This document shows positions 36,931-44,648 of a stretch of 64,000 nucleotides of DNA, piece by piece. Location: IMG/VR virus record IMGVR_UViG_3300022752_000015, positions 1 to 64,000 of that record; one strand, 5' to 3'. This stretch comes from a virus. Numbering within the stretch: position 1 is the stretch's first letter; every line of letters begins with the position of its first letter. The position numbers and the translations under genes were made by a program. The notes below the pieces were generated by a model. It saw only the letters and a program-made list of their open reading frames with translations. It was not told the origin of the DNA and searched no databases.

Positions 36931-37408
36931 TCGGGGCGGGAGGAGAAGTATCTTCTGAAGGACTAGAAGACTTTGTAGTCTCTTCAGACTCTGGCTTTTT
37001 TATCACATTCGGCGTGACAGAAACCTTTTGCTTTTCAGATGACTTCTTTTTCATCTTCACTTTAGAAGGAGTGTCTGTTGGTTCAAACGCTTTGGTTCCT
37101 GATACACCTGCAGTAACTATTTCAGATATGCCCTTTAAAAATGCAAGAAGCGCTGTTTTTTCTGGCTTGTCAAGATCTTCTAAGTATTTTTGCATATTTG
37201 CTAGAACTTCTTCATCCTTAAAAGATTTTCCTGATCGAATTACGTTCAACTTATCGACCACATCCTCGACAGAAATATCTCCTGTTGATAAAGCTTCCGC
37301 ATCTTTTTTCTCAGACAGTCTTATCTTTTCAGAATAAGATTCTTTAATAATCTCAGATAAAAAACTGCTAAGCGTTTCTCCAGATTTTATAGTAGGACGA
37401 TTAGACAT
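36911..37408 (-). CDS. probable virion-interior protein
   Basis: 165 residues from the second of two adjacent ATGs (AAGGTG six bases upstream). LSSFLSEIIKESYSEK near residue 13 is a weaker copy of the shared motif. The C-terminal third is a Lys/Ser/Pro-rich low-complexity tail ending PIEPKKK. No known domain. Confidence 0.65.
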   Translation of the reverse strand: MSNRPTIKSGETLSSFLSEIIKESYSEKIRLSEKKDAEALSTGDISVEDVVDKLNVIRSGKSFKDEEVLANMQKYLEDLDKPEKTALLAFLKGISEIVTAGVSGTKAFEPTDTPSKVKMKKKSSEKQKVSVTPNVIKKPESEETTKSSSPSEDTSPPAPIEPKKK

Positions 37409-37575
37409 CATAACACCTTAGAAAATCTAATGCGATTTGAAGCACGCTCTGTATACTTTTTTACATATTTACGCTGCGGAGTTTCTTCAACTAATTCCTG
37501 CTTTTTCTTTGACTCTTTAATGAGAATATCATCCATAAATTTGTCAAAATTTATATCTTGTTCATCTCGTTCCAT
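37408..37575 (-). CDS. small hypothetical protein
   Basis: 55 residues, MERDEQDINFDKFMDDILIKE to NRIRFSKVL, with AGGAG ten bases before the ATG. Stop and next start overlap by one base. FDKFMDDIL followed by a basic end recalls tiny T4-like virion proteins, but this is an impression only. Confidence 0.65.
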   Translation of the reverse strand: MERDEQDINFDKFMDDILIKESKKKQELVEETPQRKYVKKYTERASNRIRFSKVL

Positions 37576-37624
37576 TGTGACGTGACTCCTGGTATAACTA
37601 TATATTAGACGCTTGAATCAATCA

Positions 37625-38005
37625 TTAAACAGATTTAATGCTTAATTCTAGATTGCACTCTTGATCTTCAACGTTGATGTCTAACATTTTCACTTGTTGA
37701 ACTGCATAATGACCGTTCAATTTTATTAAGTTGTCTTTTAAAACAAAGTTGACATCATCAAACTTTAAAAAGCTTTTCAACTTCATTATATGAAAAGCTT
37801 TATCAATTTGCATTTTCATGTTGATACTAACTTCATTGGAAATAGAAAATGATGTAATGGGGCCATCTAGCTCCAATGAAGCATTAGAATCTTTAAGATA
37901 AATGCAAACAGCTGAAAACAAATAATCAGACAAAGATCCTTCTATGTCAGGTATCTGACCTTCAAGTTCTTTGCTGACTAAAATTCTAGAATCATTCTCT
38001 TTCAT
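37625..38005 (-). CDS. hypothetical protein
   Basis: 126 residues, beta-rich with alternating hydrophobic residues (ASLELDGPITSFSISNEVSINM, KLNGHYAVQQVKML, ECNLELSIKS). No known domain. Overlaps the PCD-like gene by 14 bases and is probably co-expressed with it. Confidence 0.65.
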   Translation of the reverse strand: MKENDSRILVSKELEGQIPDIEGSLSDYLFSAVCIYLKDSNASLELDGPITSFSISNEVSINMKMQIDKAFHIMKLKSFLKFDDVNFVLKDNLIKLNGHYAVQQVKMLDINVEDQECNLELSIKSV

Positions 38006-38372
38006 ACAGCGGATTATACGCTATGTCTTTACAAATTAAATCCGCATATCTGCTGTAAGCTTTGTCTAGCTCTGTCGTTTTGTTCTTTTCTAGAGTTTCT
38101 AGTTCTACAAAAACTACTTTTTTGTCTATTCTTAGTCTAGCATGATGACCAGACTCTGACTCGTAACTTAATAGAGATGTTACAAATCTGTTTCTATCTT
38201 GTAGGCTTTCAAAGAAAAACTTCTTTACATAAGAGTTTCCGTCATCAAGAAAGGACCATTTTTCAATCGCTATGATTGGTTTATCAACATTCTTTACAAC
38301 CTTAACCGGGGCATCGACGACCGATCTAAAAGAATCGCGTATAAAATTTCGGTTGATTTCTACAAGCTTCAT
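37992..38372 (-). CDS. pterin-4a-carbinolamine dehydratase-like protein
   Basis: 126 residues. The C-terminal 85 residues follow the PCD/DCoH fold: KKFFFESLQDRNRFVTSLL (helix 1), SGHHARLRIDKKVVFVELET (the HH strand pair) and TELDKAYSRYADLI (helix 2). Canonical enzymes have [E/D]-x-H-H-x3-... with a third His; here GHHARL keeps the His pair, but the third His is not obvious. It could recycle a tetrahydropterin cofactor or act as a dimerisation factor. Leaderless under a perfect class II promoter. Confidence 0.75.
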   Translation of the reverse strand: MKLVEINRNFIRDSFRSVVDAPVKVVKNVDKPIIAIEKWSFLDDGNSYVKKFFFESLQDRNRFVTSLLSYESESGHHARLRIDKKVVFVELETLEKNKTTELDKAYSRYADLICKDIAYNPLYERE

Positions 38373-39124
38373 AGTTCAATTATACCACCAACGACGGCTT
38401 CGTTCAAAAAGCTGGAACCATGTGTGTAGACTTGTTTGTTACGAGTAACTATACAAGAACCGCCTTTGAATGTCAAATCTCTTTCTTTTCCAACGCGATT
38501 AGAAACGATGATATTTGCATTCGTTTGTTCGGCAAGTTCTACCCATGTATGATCCGGATGACCTACATTCCCACCCCAGTTTGTCAATAATGCTATAGTA
38601 TCAACCGACCCTTTTCTATAGAATCTTTGATCTTCTTTGTAAAACTTGTAACTTTCTCTATAGACATTCATAGCATCTCTACAGATCAAAGCGCCAAGTC
38701 GACCAGCTCTTGTTATAACAACGGGATTAAATGCTTCTGAAGACTCTGCCCACAAATAATCGTTAGCCCAAAGATTGTGTTTTTGAAAATTAGCGCTAAC
38801 GCCATTTGGACCTACGACTACAGCTGAATTATACAGCTTTCCTTCATTCAATTCTACGTATCCGACCACGATGTGACAATTGTACTGTTTAGCTATTGGC
38901 AGAAATGCTTCAGTTTGGTAACCATCTCTAGTTTGCGCACATTGAGAAGCTTCTTGTTTATTGCGCAATACATAACCGCTGATGCACAATTCTGGTAGTA
39001 CCACTACGCTCGCTCCTTTTGCTGCGGCTTCATGAGCAAGATAACGAGCAGTAGAAAGATTCTTTTGTACGTCAAGAATCTTCGGTTCGAATTGTACTGC
39101 AGCGGCTATGGTAGCATTAAACAT
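38369..39124 (-). CDS. nitrilase-superfamily carbon-nitrogen hydrolase
   Basis: 251 residues from the ATG at 39124 (a TTG two codons upstream is possible). The catalytic triad is present: Glu45 (LPELCISGY), Lys115 (FQKHNLW) and Cys148 (LICRDAMN). Length and motifs fit amidases such as omega-amidase or N-carbamoyl-amine amidohydrolases. It would hydrolyse a small amide in the cytoplasm; substrate unknown. A rare auxiliary gene for a phage. The class II promoter for the next gene lies in its 3' end. Confidence 0.88.
   Translation of the reverse strand: MFNATIAAAVQFEPKILDVQKNLSTARYLAHEAAAKGASVVVLPELCISGYVLRNKQEASQCAQTRDGYQTEAFLPIAKQYNCHIVVGYVELNEGKLYNSAVVVGPNGVSANFQKHNLWANDYLWAESSEAFNPVVITRAGRLGALICRDAMNVYRESYKFYKEDQRFYRKGSVDTIALLTNWGGNVGHPDHTWVELAEQTNANIIVSNRVGKERDLTFKGGSCIVTRNKQVYTHGSSFLNEAVVGGIIEL
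38379..38407 (-). promoter_or_regulatory. class II promoter, consensus -10
   Basis: TTGAAC (38402-38407), 17 bases, TATAAT (38379-38384), six bases, ATG at 38372. Confidence 0.85.
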
Positions 39125-39126
39125 TT

Positions 39127-40077
39127 TCAACGTCCACGCAATCTAGATTCGTTTTTTGCTGTCTCAAGCGTCTTTTTAGCTTTTCTTAAATCTTTATCTA
39201 AAAATTCTCTAAATCCGTCGAGCGTTCTAACTATAGCTGGATTGTCTTTCAACATCTTTACTTCTTGAGGTGTAAGTTCTCCAGTCGAAGATAAAACGTC
39301 GATATAATCTGACATTGATTGTAGAACTAAAATCTCTAAAGTGTCAGGATCAAATAAATCCATCTTAGTTACAAGTTTAGCTTTTTCTAAAGCTTTCTCA
39401 ACGGCTTGTTTTGCACCAGATTCTGCAGCAAATCCTAGCTCTTTTGCAATCTCTTTAAATGAGGAACCACCAACGTCTGTCATCATGACATTCTTACGTC
39501 CTGTCGGTTCTGATTCTGCTTCATCTTCTAAGTCTGACATTTTCATAGTTGAAAATGTTTTTTGAAGCTGCGACTTATTCTTTTCAAATTTTGCTTTTTG
39601 TTCTGCTGGTGTTCCTGATTTACTAGAAACCCCTGGATCTACCTTCGTTACTTGTGGATAAGTAGAAGGATCTACTTTGGGTAGTTCACTCCACAACTTG
39701 TCGGCAGCCATTTGGCGTTTTTCTGACGCTGAAATTTCAGATAATAGTTTTCTAACCGTAGCACGAATAGTTGATTCAACTTGGGTATTCTTCATCTCTT
39801 CACCTTGCTTCTCTAGCGCATCTTTTACAGCTATATAAACAGCGGGAACTTGATCGTCTTCTACGTTGCATATTGTGCGCAAAGCAGATAACAACTCGAC
39901 TTTATTTTGAGGTGTGAAATTAGAATTAGCAGAATTGACCTCGGCAGCATCAGGAGCTACAACGGGACTTATTCTAACAGGCATATTTCCATCTAAATGA
40001 CTATTCGTCGACGGAGAATCTAACATCTCTCTCAAAAACTCTCTCAAAGCAGATTCTGTTATGACAATCGAATTCAT
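39127..40077 (-). CDS. probable virion/assembly protein with two leader-like motifs
   Basis: 316 residues. Leader SALREFLREMLDS (9-21) and a second copy IRATVRKLLSEISASE near residue 108. The rest is helical, Lys/Glu-rich, with a long central region (KAKFEKNKSQLQKTF). Could be a scaffold-type protein; no known domain. Confidence 0.65.
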   Translation of the reverse strand: MNSIVITESALREFLREMLDSPSTNSHLDGNMPVRISPVVAPDAAEVNSANSNFTPQNKVELLSALRTICNVEDDQVPAVYIAVKDALEKQGEEMKNTQVESTIRATVRKLLSEISASEKRQMAADKLWSELPKVDPSTYPQVTKVDPGVSSKSGTPAEQKAKFEKNKSQLQKTFSTMKMSDLEDEAESEPTGRKNVMMTDVGGSSFKEIAKELGFAAESGAKQAVEKALEKAKLVTKMDLFDPDTLEILVLQSMSDYIDVLSSTGELTPQEVKMLKDNPAIVRTLDGFREFLDKDLRKAKKTLETAKNESRLRGR

Positions 40078-40112
40078 AATATACTTCGATAACTATAACG
40101 TTATTTCCTAAT

Positions 40113-40460
40113 TTACTGATCAGATTTTGTTTCAGGCGTGGAAGAATACTTTGCCTCAGTTAACCTTCTACCAAAATACAAGCTTAAAGCTGGTAAGAAA
40201 TAAGCCATGCACGCCCCTACGTCAAAAGGCCTAAAGGATACCGGTCCTAATTTTTCAAAAGCTGCAACAAGATAGACTAAAGTTGTCACTAAAAACGAAA
40301 TTGACGCGAATGTCACACTCACTGATTTACGACCTTTGTCGTTCCTCATCCACCACCACGGGATAGCGGAAGATTTCTTTTCTTCATTCTCAACAATTTT
40401 TACTGGTTTTGCCATAAACGGTTCAAGAGTAGGAGGCGGGATGCTGTTATTTCTTCTCAT
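40113..40460 (-). CDS. holin-like two-span membrane protein
   Basis: 115 residues from the ATG at 40460 (GAGGAAAA upstream; the in-frame TTG is less likely). Polar, Pro-rich N-terminus (NNSIPPPTLEPF), then two predicted membrane spans (about 50-68 and 82-98) and a short charged tail. Size and topology suit a holin and it sits beside spanin-like genes, but no holin family is recognised. Confidence 0.6.
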   Translation of the reverse strand: MRRNNSIPPPTLEPFMAKPVKIVENEEKKSSAIPWWWMRNDKGRKSVSVTFASISFLVTTLVYLVAAFEKLGPVSFRPFDVGACMAYFLPALSLYFGRRLTEAKYSSTPETKSDQ

Positions 40461-40471
40461 TGTAATTTTCC

Positions 40472-41002
40472 TCAATTAGAAACGGCTGTTATTATAGAAG
40501 CTGTTGTTGTTGTTACGACAACGCCTGCAGCAAGGCCCAATAAAGACCACATGACTGGATTTGGTCTTGATTCTATTTCTGCTTTGATGGTAGAGTCTAG
40601 CAATTCAATTTGCTTTTTCTTTTCTTCTACGCTGACTTCTAACACTTTTTTATCTGCTGTACATCTATTTTCAAAGATTTGCTGTTTGTATGCAAATTCT
40701 GCCGTCGTTGTTTCTACCGCTTTCTTTACTTCAATATCAATCTTTTCTTGTTGAAACTTTATTTCAGAGATGATCGTCGCAATAGCCATCGGAGACAGCA
40801 AGACACCAGTAAAAGGAGCAAACTGAGATTTTCGCATAGGAGAAATTGCTGTCAAGTCTTTTTCAGAACTAGGCATCTCAGGAACAACGTCTTTGACAAC
40901 TTTAGACAGTTCAACATTAGGACCTTTCTTTTCATCAGAAACAGCCCAAGAAGAAATCGTGAATATAAATGCAGATAAGAACAACGGTATAATTTTTTTC
41001 AT
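40472..41002 (-). CDS. exported coiled-coil protein with C-terminal anchor
   Basis: 176 residues. Signal peptide (about 1-20, IIPLFLSAFIFTISSWAV), charged coiled coil (about 85-145) and a C-terminal hydrophobic span (about 152-174, WSLLGLAAGVVVTTTTASII). Periplasmic, tethered at the end. With the next gene it may form an envelope-spanning pair used at lysis; assignment is tentative. Confidence 0.6.
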   Translation of the reverse strand: MKKIIPLFLSAFIFTISSWAVSDEKKGPNVELSKVVKDVVPEMPSSEKDLTAISPMRKSQFAPFTGVLLSPMAIATIISEIKFQQEKIDIEVKKAVETTTAEFAYKQQIFENRCTADKKVLEVSVEEKKKQIELLDSTIKAEIESRPNPVMWSLLGLAAGVVVTTTTASIITAVSN

Positions 41003-41004
41003 AT

Positions 41005-41388
41005 TTACTCCGGAAGAATTATCTTAAATCCCGTAACTTCAGAAAGCTTCTTTGCTAGCTCTTCTGGGTCGTCTGAGTACTTTTCGACAAGATCTTTTAT
41101 TTCTTCTTTTTTCTTTTTTTCTAATTCTACTTTTGCATCGTCATACTGTTTTTGGACATCAACAAGCTTTTTCTTTAGTTGTGACAACGCTTCATCATTT
41201 TGTCTGCGTTCTTCTTTTCTTGCATTTTCAATCTGACTGATTCTTTCTTCGTACGCTGTTCGAGTAGATTGAAGTTGTTGCGTTAAAGAGATTCTATCTT
41301 TTTGCAAGAATAACAACACTAAAATAGTAAAAATCGCAATCGCAAAATATCTCCAATTTTTTTTCAAAAAAGGTAATAACTTGCTCAT
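41005..41388 (-). CDS. i-spanin-like protein
   Basis: 127 residues from the ATG at 41388. One N-terminal membrane span (about 14-30, YFAIAIFTILVLLFL), then a periplasmic coiled coil of about 70 residues. This is the Rz/i-spanin architecture, which links inner and outer membranes for the last step of lysis of Gram-negative hosts. No obvious o-spanin lipoprotein overlaps it; 27644 encodes a small lipoprotein but far away. Confidence 0.6.
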   Translation of the reverse strand: MSKLLPFLKKNWRYFAIAIFTILVLLFLQKDRISLTQQLQSTRTAYEERISQIENARKEERRQNDEALSQLKKKLVDVQKQYDDAKVELEKKKKEEIKDLVEKYSDDPEELAKKLSEVTGFKIILPE

Positions 41389-41389
41389 A

Positions 41390-41644
41390 TCAATTTGGTT
41401 TGTCTTTTCTCGCATTTTTTATTTGACCTACGTCTTCAAAATTTTCTCTAATAGAATCTTGCGTTAAGTTTTCCATCAGTTCAGAGATAGCAATTTGATG
41501 AACGTGTAACGCTTTAGTAAGAGTCGACAAAGATTCTTTGATGCTTTTTATCTCATTGGTCAACACCAACATGTTATTGACGACGGTTGACATGACTCGA
41601 GAAGACCCTATTGCGACATCGATAATCTCTTCAAGCAGACTCAT
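41390..41644 (-). CDS. small helical protein
   Basis: 84 residues from the ATG at 41644 (MSLLEEIIDVAIGSS). Heptad-like helices (TNEIKSIKESLSTLTKALHVH). Overlaps its upstream gene by 14 bases. No family recognised. Confidence 0.6.
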   Translation of the reverse strand: MSLLEEIIDVAIGSSRVMSTVVNNMLVLTNEIKSIKESLSTLTKALHVHQIAISELMENLTQDSIRENFEDVGQIKNARKDKPN

Positions 41645-41969
41645 CTTCTTTTTTTCGCTTTCCTCTTTTGTCTTCTGCATTGATCATATTATACAGCGTG
41701 TTATGATCTAGTTCATCAATACGTTCACGACTTCCTGTAAATTTCCTAATTGGTTTTTCTAATTCAGCCTGAGCTCTTTTTAACGCAAGATCTTCCAGCA
41801 TTTTTATTGCTTTTCGATCCTCTGTAACAATCAACATCGCAAATTCATCAAAAACAGATTGTATAGACAACTGGTAAGCGAATAATTTTTCTCTTAGACG
41901 TAGATGAACATCTTTCTTCAATTTAACATGAATGCATTTTCTATCATGCAAAATGTCAGTTCTGATCAA
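41631..41969 (-). CDS. ribbon-helix-helix-like protein
   Basis: 112 residues. KCIHVKLKKDVHLRLREKLFAYQLSIQSVFDEFAMLI (11-47) reads as a strand followed by two helices, like Arc/MetJ repressors. A charged C-terminal tail (RGKRKKEDES) follows. It may regulate transcription of nearby virion genes. Overlaps the next gene by 4 bases. Confidence 0.65.
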   Translation of the reverse strand: MIRTDILHDRKCIHVKLKKDVHLRLREKLFAYQLSIQSVFDEFAMLIVTEDRKAIKMLEDLALKRAQAELEKPIRKFTGSRERIDELDHNTLYNMINAEDKRGKRKKEDESA

Positions 41970-42508
41970 GCACCACCTCCAGATGGTCCCATAGCTCTAT
42001 CGGCTGGCGGTGCTGGGAATTTCGAAAATTTTTCTTCTGATTGATTTTTGCCAACTTCTATATCGTACTGTTCTTCTAATATTTCTTTAAATGATTGTAT
42101 GACGCTCGAATCATAACTCTTTGATAAGAAATTTATGGCTCTACGAACCACAGTGTCTCTTACCTCTAAAAGAGAATCGTAGTTATCAATTAAACGAACT
42201 ACACTGTTTGTAAAGGATTCTAGATCTATATCATCGATTGTGAGATCAGATGGAACTTCTTGAACTTTATCATCTTTTTCTTCTTTGTCATCTTCTGCTT
42301 CTAACAGAAAATTTCTCGTCATAATTTTGAAATCAAATCCTTCTTTTTTAACAGAAGTCGCTTCTTTTTCATATTTGGCGAAGTAAGAGTCTATTTGCGA
42401 ATCTAAAGAGTCTTCCGATTCTACTTTAGAAGATTTGCTTTTCTCCTCGAGCAAATGAGATACGCTATCTTTAATAATCTTTTTCAACTCTTTTAAATGA
42501 ATTTTCAT
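41966..42508 (-). CDS. probable virion-interior protein with LKKIIKDSV leader
   Basis: 180 residues. MKIHLKELKKIIKDSVSHLLEE is a strong leader with L-L-E at its end. Acidic helical body and a Gly-rich tail (GPSGGGA). Four-base overlap with the SOD-like gene, so the two are co-translated. Confidence 0.7.
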   Translation of the reverse strand: MKIHLKELKKIIKDSVSHLLEEKSKSSKVESEDSLDSQIDSYFAKYEKEATSVKKEGFDFKIMTRNFLLEAEDDKEEKDDKVQEVPSDLTIDDIDLESFTNSVVRLIDNYDSLLEVRDTVVRRAINFLSKSYDSSVIQSFKEILEEQYDIEVGKNQSEEKFSKFPAPPADRAMGPSGGGA

Positions 42509-43233
42509 TTTAATACCTGCGCAATTTGCTCGGCTTTCTTAACTCTCTCTTCAACAACATTCCAATTAATTTCTCTCATTTGAGAAACTATATAGCTCTG
42601 TTTGTCGTTCAAGTAATCGCGATAAGCATGTTCCCAAACGTCTAGAACGATCACTGGATATATACCCAACATAACATTAGCGTCATGACTTCCGACGAAC
42701 GTATTCACATATCGTTGCAAAAACATGTGATATCCGCAAACAGCCCAACCAACTCCGGCTGAGTTTGAACATGCTATGAAATCTCTTTGCCAGTCTTCAA
42801 ACGTGCCGAAATCTCGTTCCAATCGTAGATAAGACAAAGAATCCATTGTGATCTCAGAATGAGGATCAAAACAATTCGAGAAGTATAACTCGTGAAGCCA
42901 AATCGCGTTCAGGTTATAAACCTCATCTTTTTTCAGAGATTTATACGATGAGTGACGAGGATTAGCGTCTCCACGTTTTGAAGTGTCAAGTTCAGCAGAT
43001 ACTTTGTTGAATGATTCAACGTAGCCCTTGTAGAGATCATAATGAGCATCTTTGGTTTTTTGAGTAACAAACTCAGTTACTTGTTTAAAAACCTTGGGTT
43101 CAGCAACGTAAGATTCATTTATCTGATCTGCTTGAGGCATTAACCCAATAGATGGCGCTTTTTTAGAAATGCTGTCCTTAACAGCTTTTTTTAATAACGA
43201 GTCTATTTTTTGAGGATCTATAAGCTTGTTCAT
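42505..43233 (-). CDS. Fe/Mn superoxide dismutase-like virion protein
   Basis: 242 residues. The first 30 residues are an amphipathic leader (DPQKIDSLLKKAVKDSIS) like its neighbours. The rest aligns with iron/manganese superoxide dismutase: H64 (AHYDLYKGYV), H114 (AIWLHELYF), D198 and H202 (LDVWEHAYRDY) correspond to the four metal ligands, and WQRDFIACSNSAGVGWA to the core. The second-shell Gln near the second ligand His is Ala. Active dismutase, or an inert structural use of the fold, are both possible. Sits among probable head proteins. Confidence 0.85.
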   Translation of the reverse strand: MNKLIDPQKIDSLLKKAVKDSISKKAPSIGLMPQADQINESYVAEPKVFKQVTEFVTQKTKDAHYDLYKGYVESFNKVSAELDTSKRGDANPRHSSYKSLKKDEVYNLNAIWLHELYFSNCFDPHSEITMDSLSYLRLERDFGTFEDWQRDFIACSNSAGVGWAVCGYHMFLQRYVNTFVGSHDANVMLGIYPVIVLDVWEHAYRDYLNDKQSYIVSQMREINWNVVEERVKKAEQIAQVLK

Positions 43234-43237
43234 TTGA

Positions 43238-43582
43238 TTACTGCCTCTCGAATTCTTTTACAAATTCATCAAAAGTTACCGTTGTTTCTGCCACGCCATC
43301 TTCTTTTTGGTGAGTTAAAGTGATGGTTTTGTTGGTTGGATTCACGTTTGAAACAGTGTACAAAAGACCCTGCCCCGTTCCTTTTTTACTTTTCACCTTG
43401 AATTCAGGAGATATAACTATCTCTTTTTCTCCCTTGAGTGGAAATTCTACAGACAGATCAGTGTCAGCTTTTTTCTTGTCTTTCTTTTCTAATTTATCTT
43501 TTTCAGGGAGGAAAGACTCTATTTTTTTATTCCACTCTTCTCGTAAAAGTCTTATTACTTCTTTTTCTGTTAATTTTTTCAT
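43238..43582 (-). CDS. probable virion-interior protein with VIRLLREEW leader
   Basis: 114 residues from the ATG at 43582. KKLTEKEVIRLLREEWNKK is the shared mot​if, then a Lys-rich linker and a small beta-rich domain (LLYTVSNVNPTNKTITLTHQK). No known domain. Confidence 0.65.
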   Translation of the reverse strand: MKKLTEKEVIRLLREEWNKKIESFLPEKDKLEKKDKKKADTDLSVEFPLKGEKEIVISPEFKVKSKKGTGQGLLYTVSNVNPTNKTITLTHQKEDGVAETTVTFDEFVKEFERQ

Positions 43583-43636
43583 GAATCTACCCAAACTACA
43601 TAGTAATTATCATGCCGTTTAGTCCACGTTCGGAAT

Positions 43637-44077
43637 TTATAAAGAAATTATATCTTCATACTTTTTACAAGAAGTATTGCTATTCTTGAATATCTCATCT
43701 GTAGCAGACTCTTTATCTAAATAATCGACTTCATAGACAACATTTTGAATTCCGCTATTCACGATGCGACGGGCACACATTGAGCAAGGCTTATGAGTAC
43801 ATAACATGATTAGTCCAGATCGAAGTTCATAAGGCTTGCAAAGATGAAAAAGAGCATTTTCTTCGGCATGGAGAAATCCTGAGTTACCGTGGTCTAAAGA
43901 ACTTCTCTCGTTAGGCCCGCCTTTGTATCCTCCGTTATACCCGATAGCACAAACTTCTCTAAAGTCTGGAGTGATAATAATTGAAGCTACCTTATATTTC
44001 GGATCATATGAAAGAACAGACAGGTCCCTGCACATTTGCATGAAAACAGAAAGCTTTAATTTTTTCCTATCAATCAT
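43637..44077 (-). CDS. dCMP deaminase family protein
   Basis: 146 residues from the ATG at 44077. Zinc site HAEENAL (near 70) and CTHKPCSMCARRIVNSGI (near 94) with the catalytic Glu. It deaminates dCMP to dUMP for thymidylate synthesis, a standard phage enzyme. It heads toward thymidine kinase and the TS-family gene in one operon. Confidence 0.9.
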   Translation of the reverse strand: MIDRKKLKLSVFMQMCRDLSVLSYDPKYKVASIIITPDFREVCAIGYNGGYKGGPNERSSLDHGNSGFLHAEENALFHLCKPYELRSGLIMLCTHKPCSMCARRIVNSGIQNVVYEVDYLDKESATDEIFKNSNTSCKKYEDIISL

Positions 44078-44078
44078 T

Positions 44079-44642
44079 TCAGCTAGCCGGATCAAATATT
44101 ACTGGATGACACTTTAAACATCTTGGTTCATAAAGTTCAGCTCCGCCGACCTCTATTTCATTTCCTCCAATCTGCTTTTTGTATGTGTAATGAGCATCTT
44201 TGTTGCAGACTGTACAGACCGCCGTCCGTTTTTCCACCTGAGTTGCCCAAGGCAGCATTTTTTCAATTTCATTGAATGGTTTTCCGCTGGCTGATAGATC
44301 TAATGACGATACCACTATCGAATATCCACTTCTATAAAGCCAGACTAAAACTTTCGAAATACCTGGTATCATGAATGCTTCATCAACAGCCACGACATGA
44401 GGATTTTCATTCATCTCTGACAATTTTTCAAGTATGTCGGTTCCTTCTTTTATGCAAATGGCAGGTACTTTCCACCCGCTATGAGTACAAATATACTCTT
44501 CACTGTATCTATCATCTAAGCGTGGCTTAAACACAGCCACTCGTTTGTTTTGGTATTTAAAACGATCTATTGAAGACAGCAGTCCGGTTGTTTTGCTAGA
44601 AAACATTGGACCCGTATAGAGTATGAATTGAGGATTTGACAT
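44079..44642 (-). CDS. tdk: thymidine kinase
   Basis: 187 residues. P-loop GPMFSSKTT (11-19), VVAVDEAFMI (near 84) and a C-terminal zinc ribbon (CTVCNKDAHYTY ... EPRCLKCH), as in type II thymidine kinases. Phosphorylates salvaged thymidine. One base from the deaminase gene. Confidence 0.92.
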   Translation of the reverse strand: MSNPQFILYTGPMFSSKTTGLLSSIDRFKYQNKRVAVFKPRLDDRYSEEYICTHSGWKVPAICIKEGTDILEKLSEMNENPHVVAVDEAFMIPGISKVLVWLYRSGYSIVVSSLDLSASGKPFNEIEKMLPWATQVEKRTAVCTVCNKDAHYTYKKQIGGNEIEVGGAELYEPRCLKCHPVIFDPAS

Positions 44643-44648
44643 AACACC

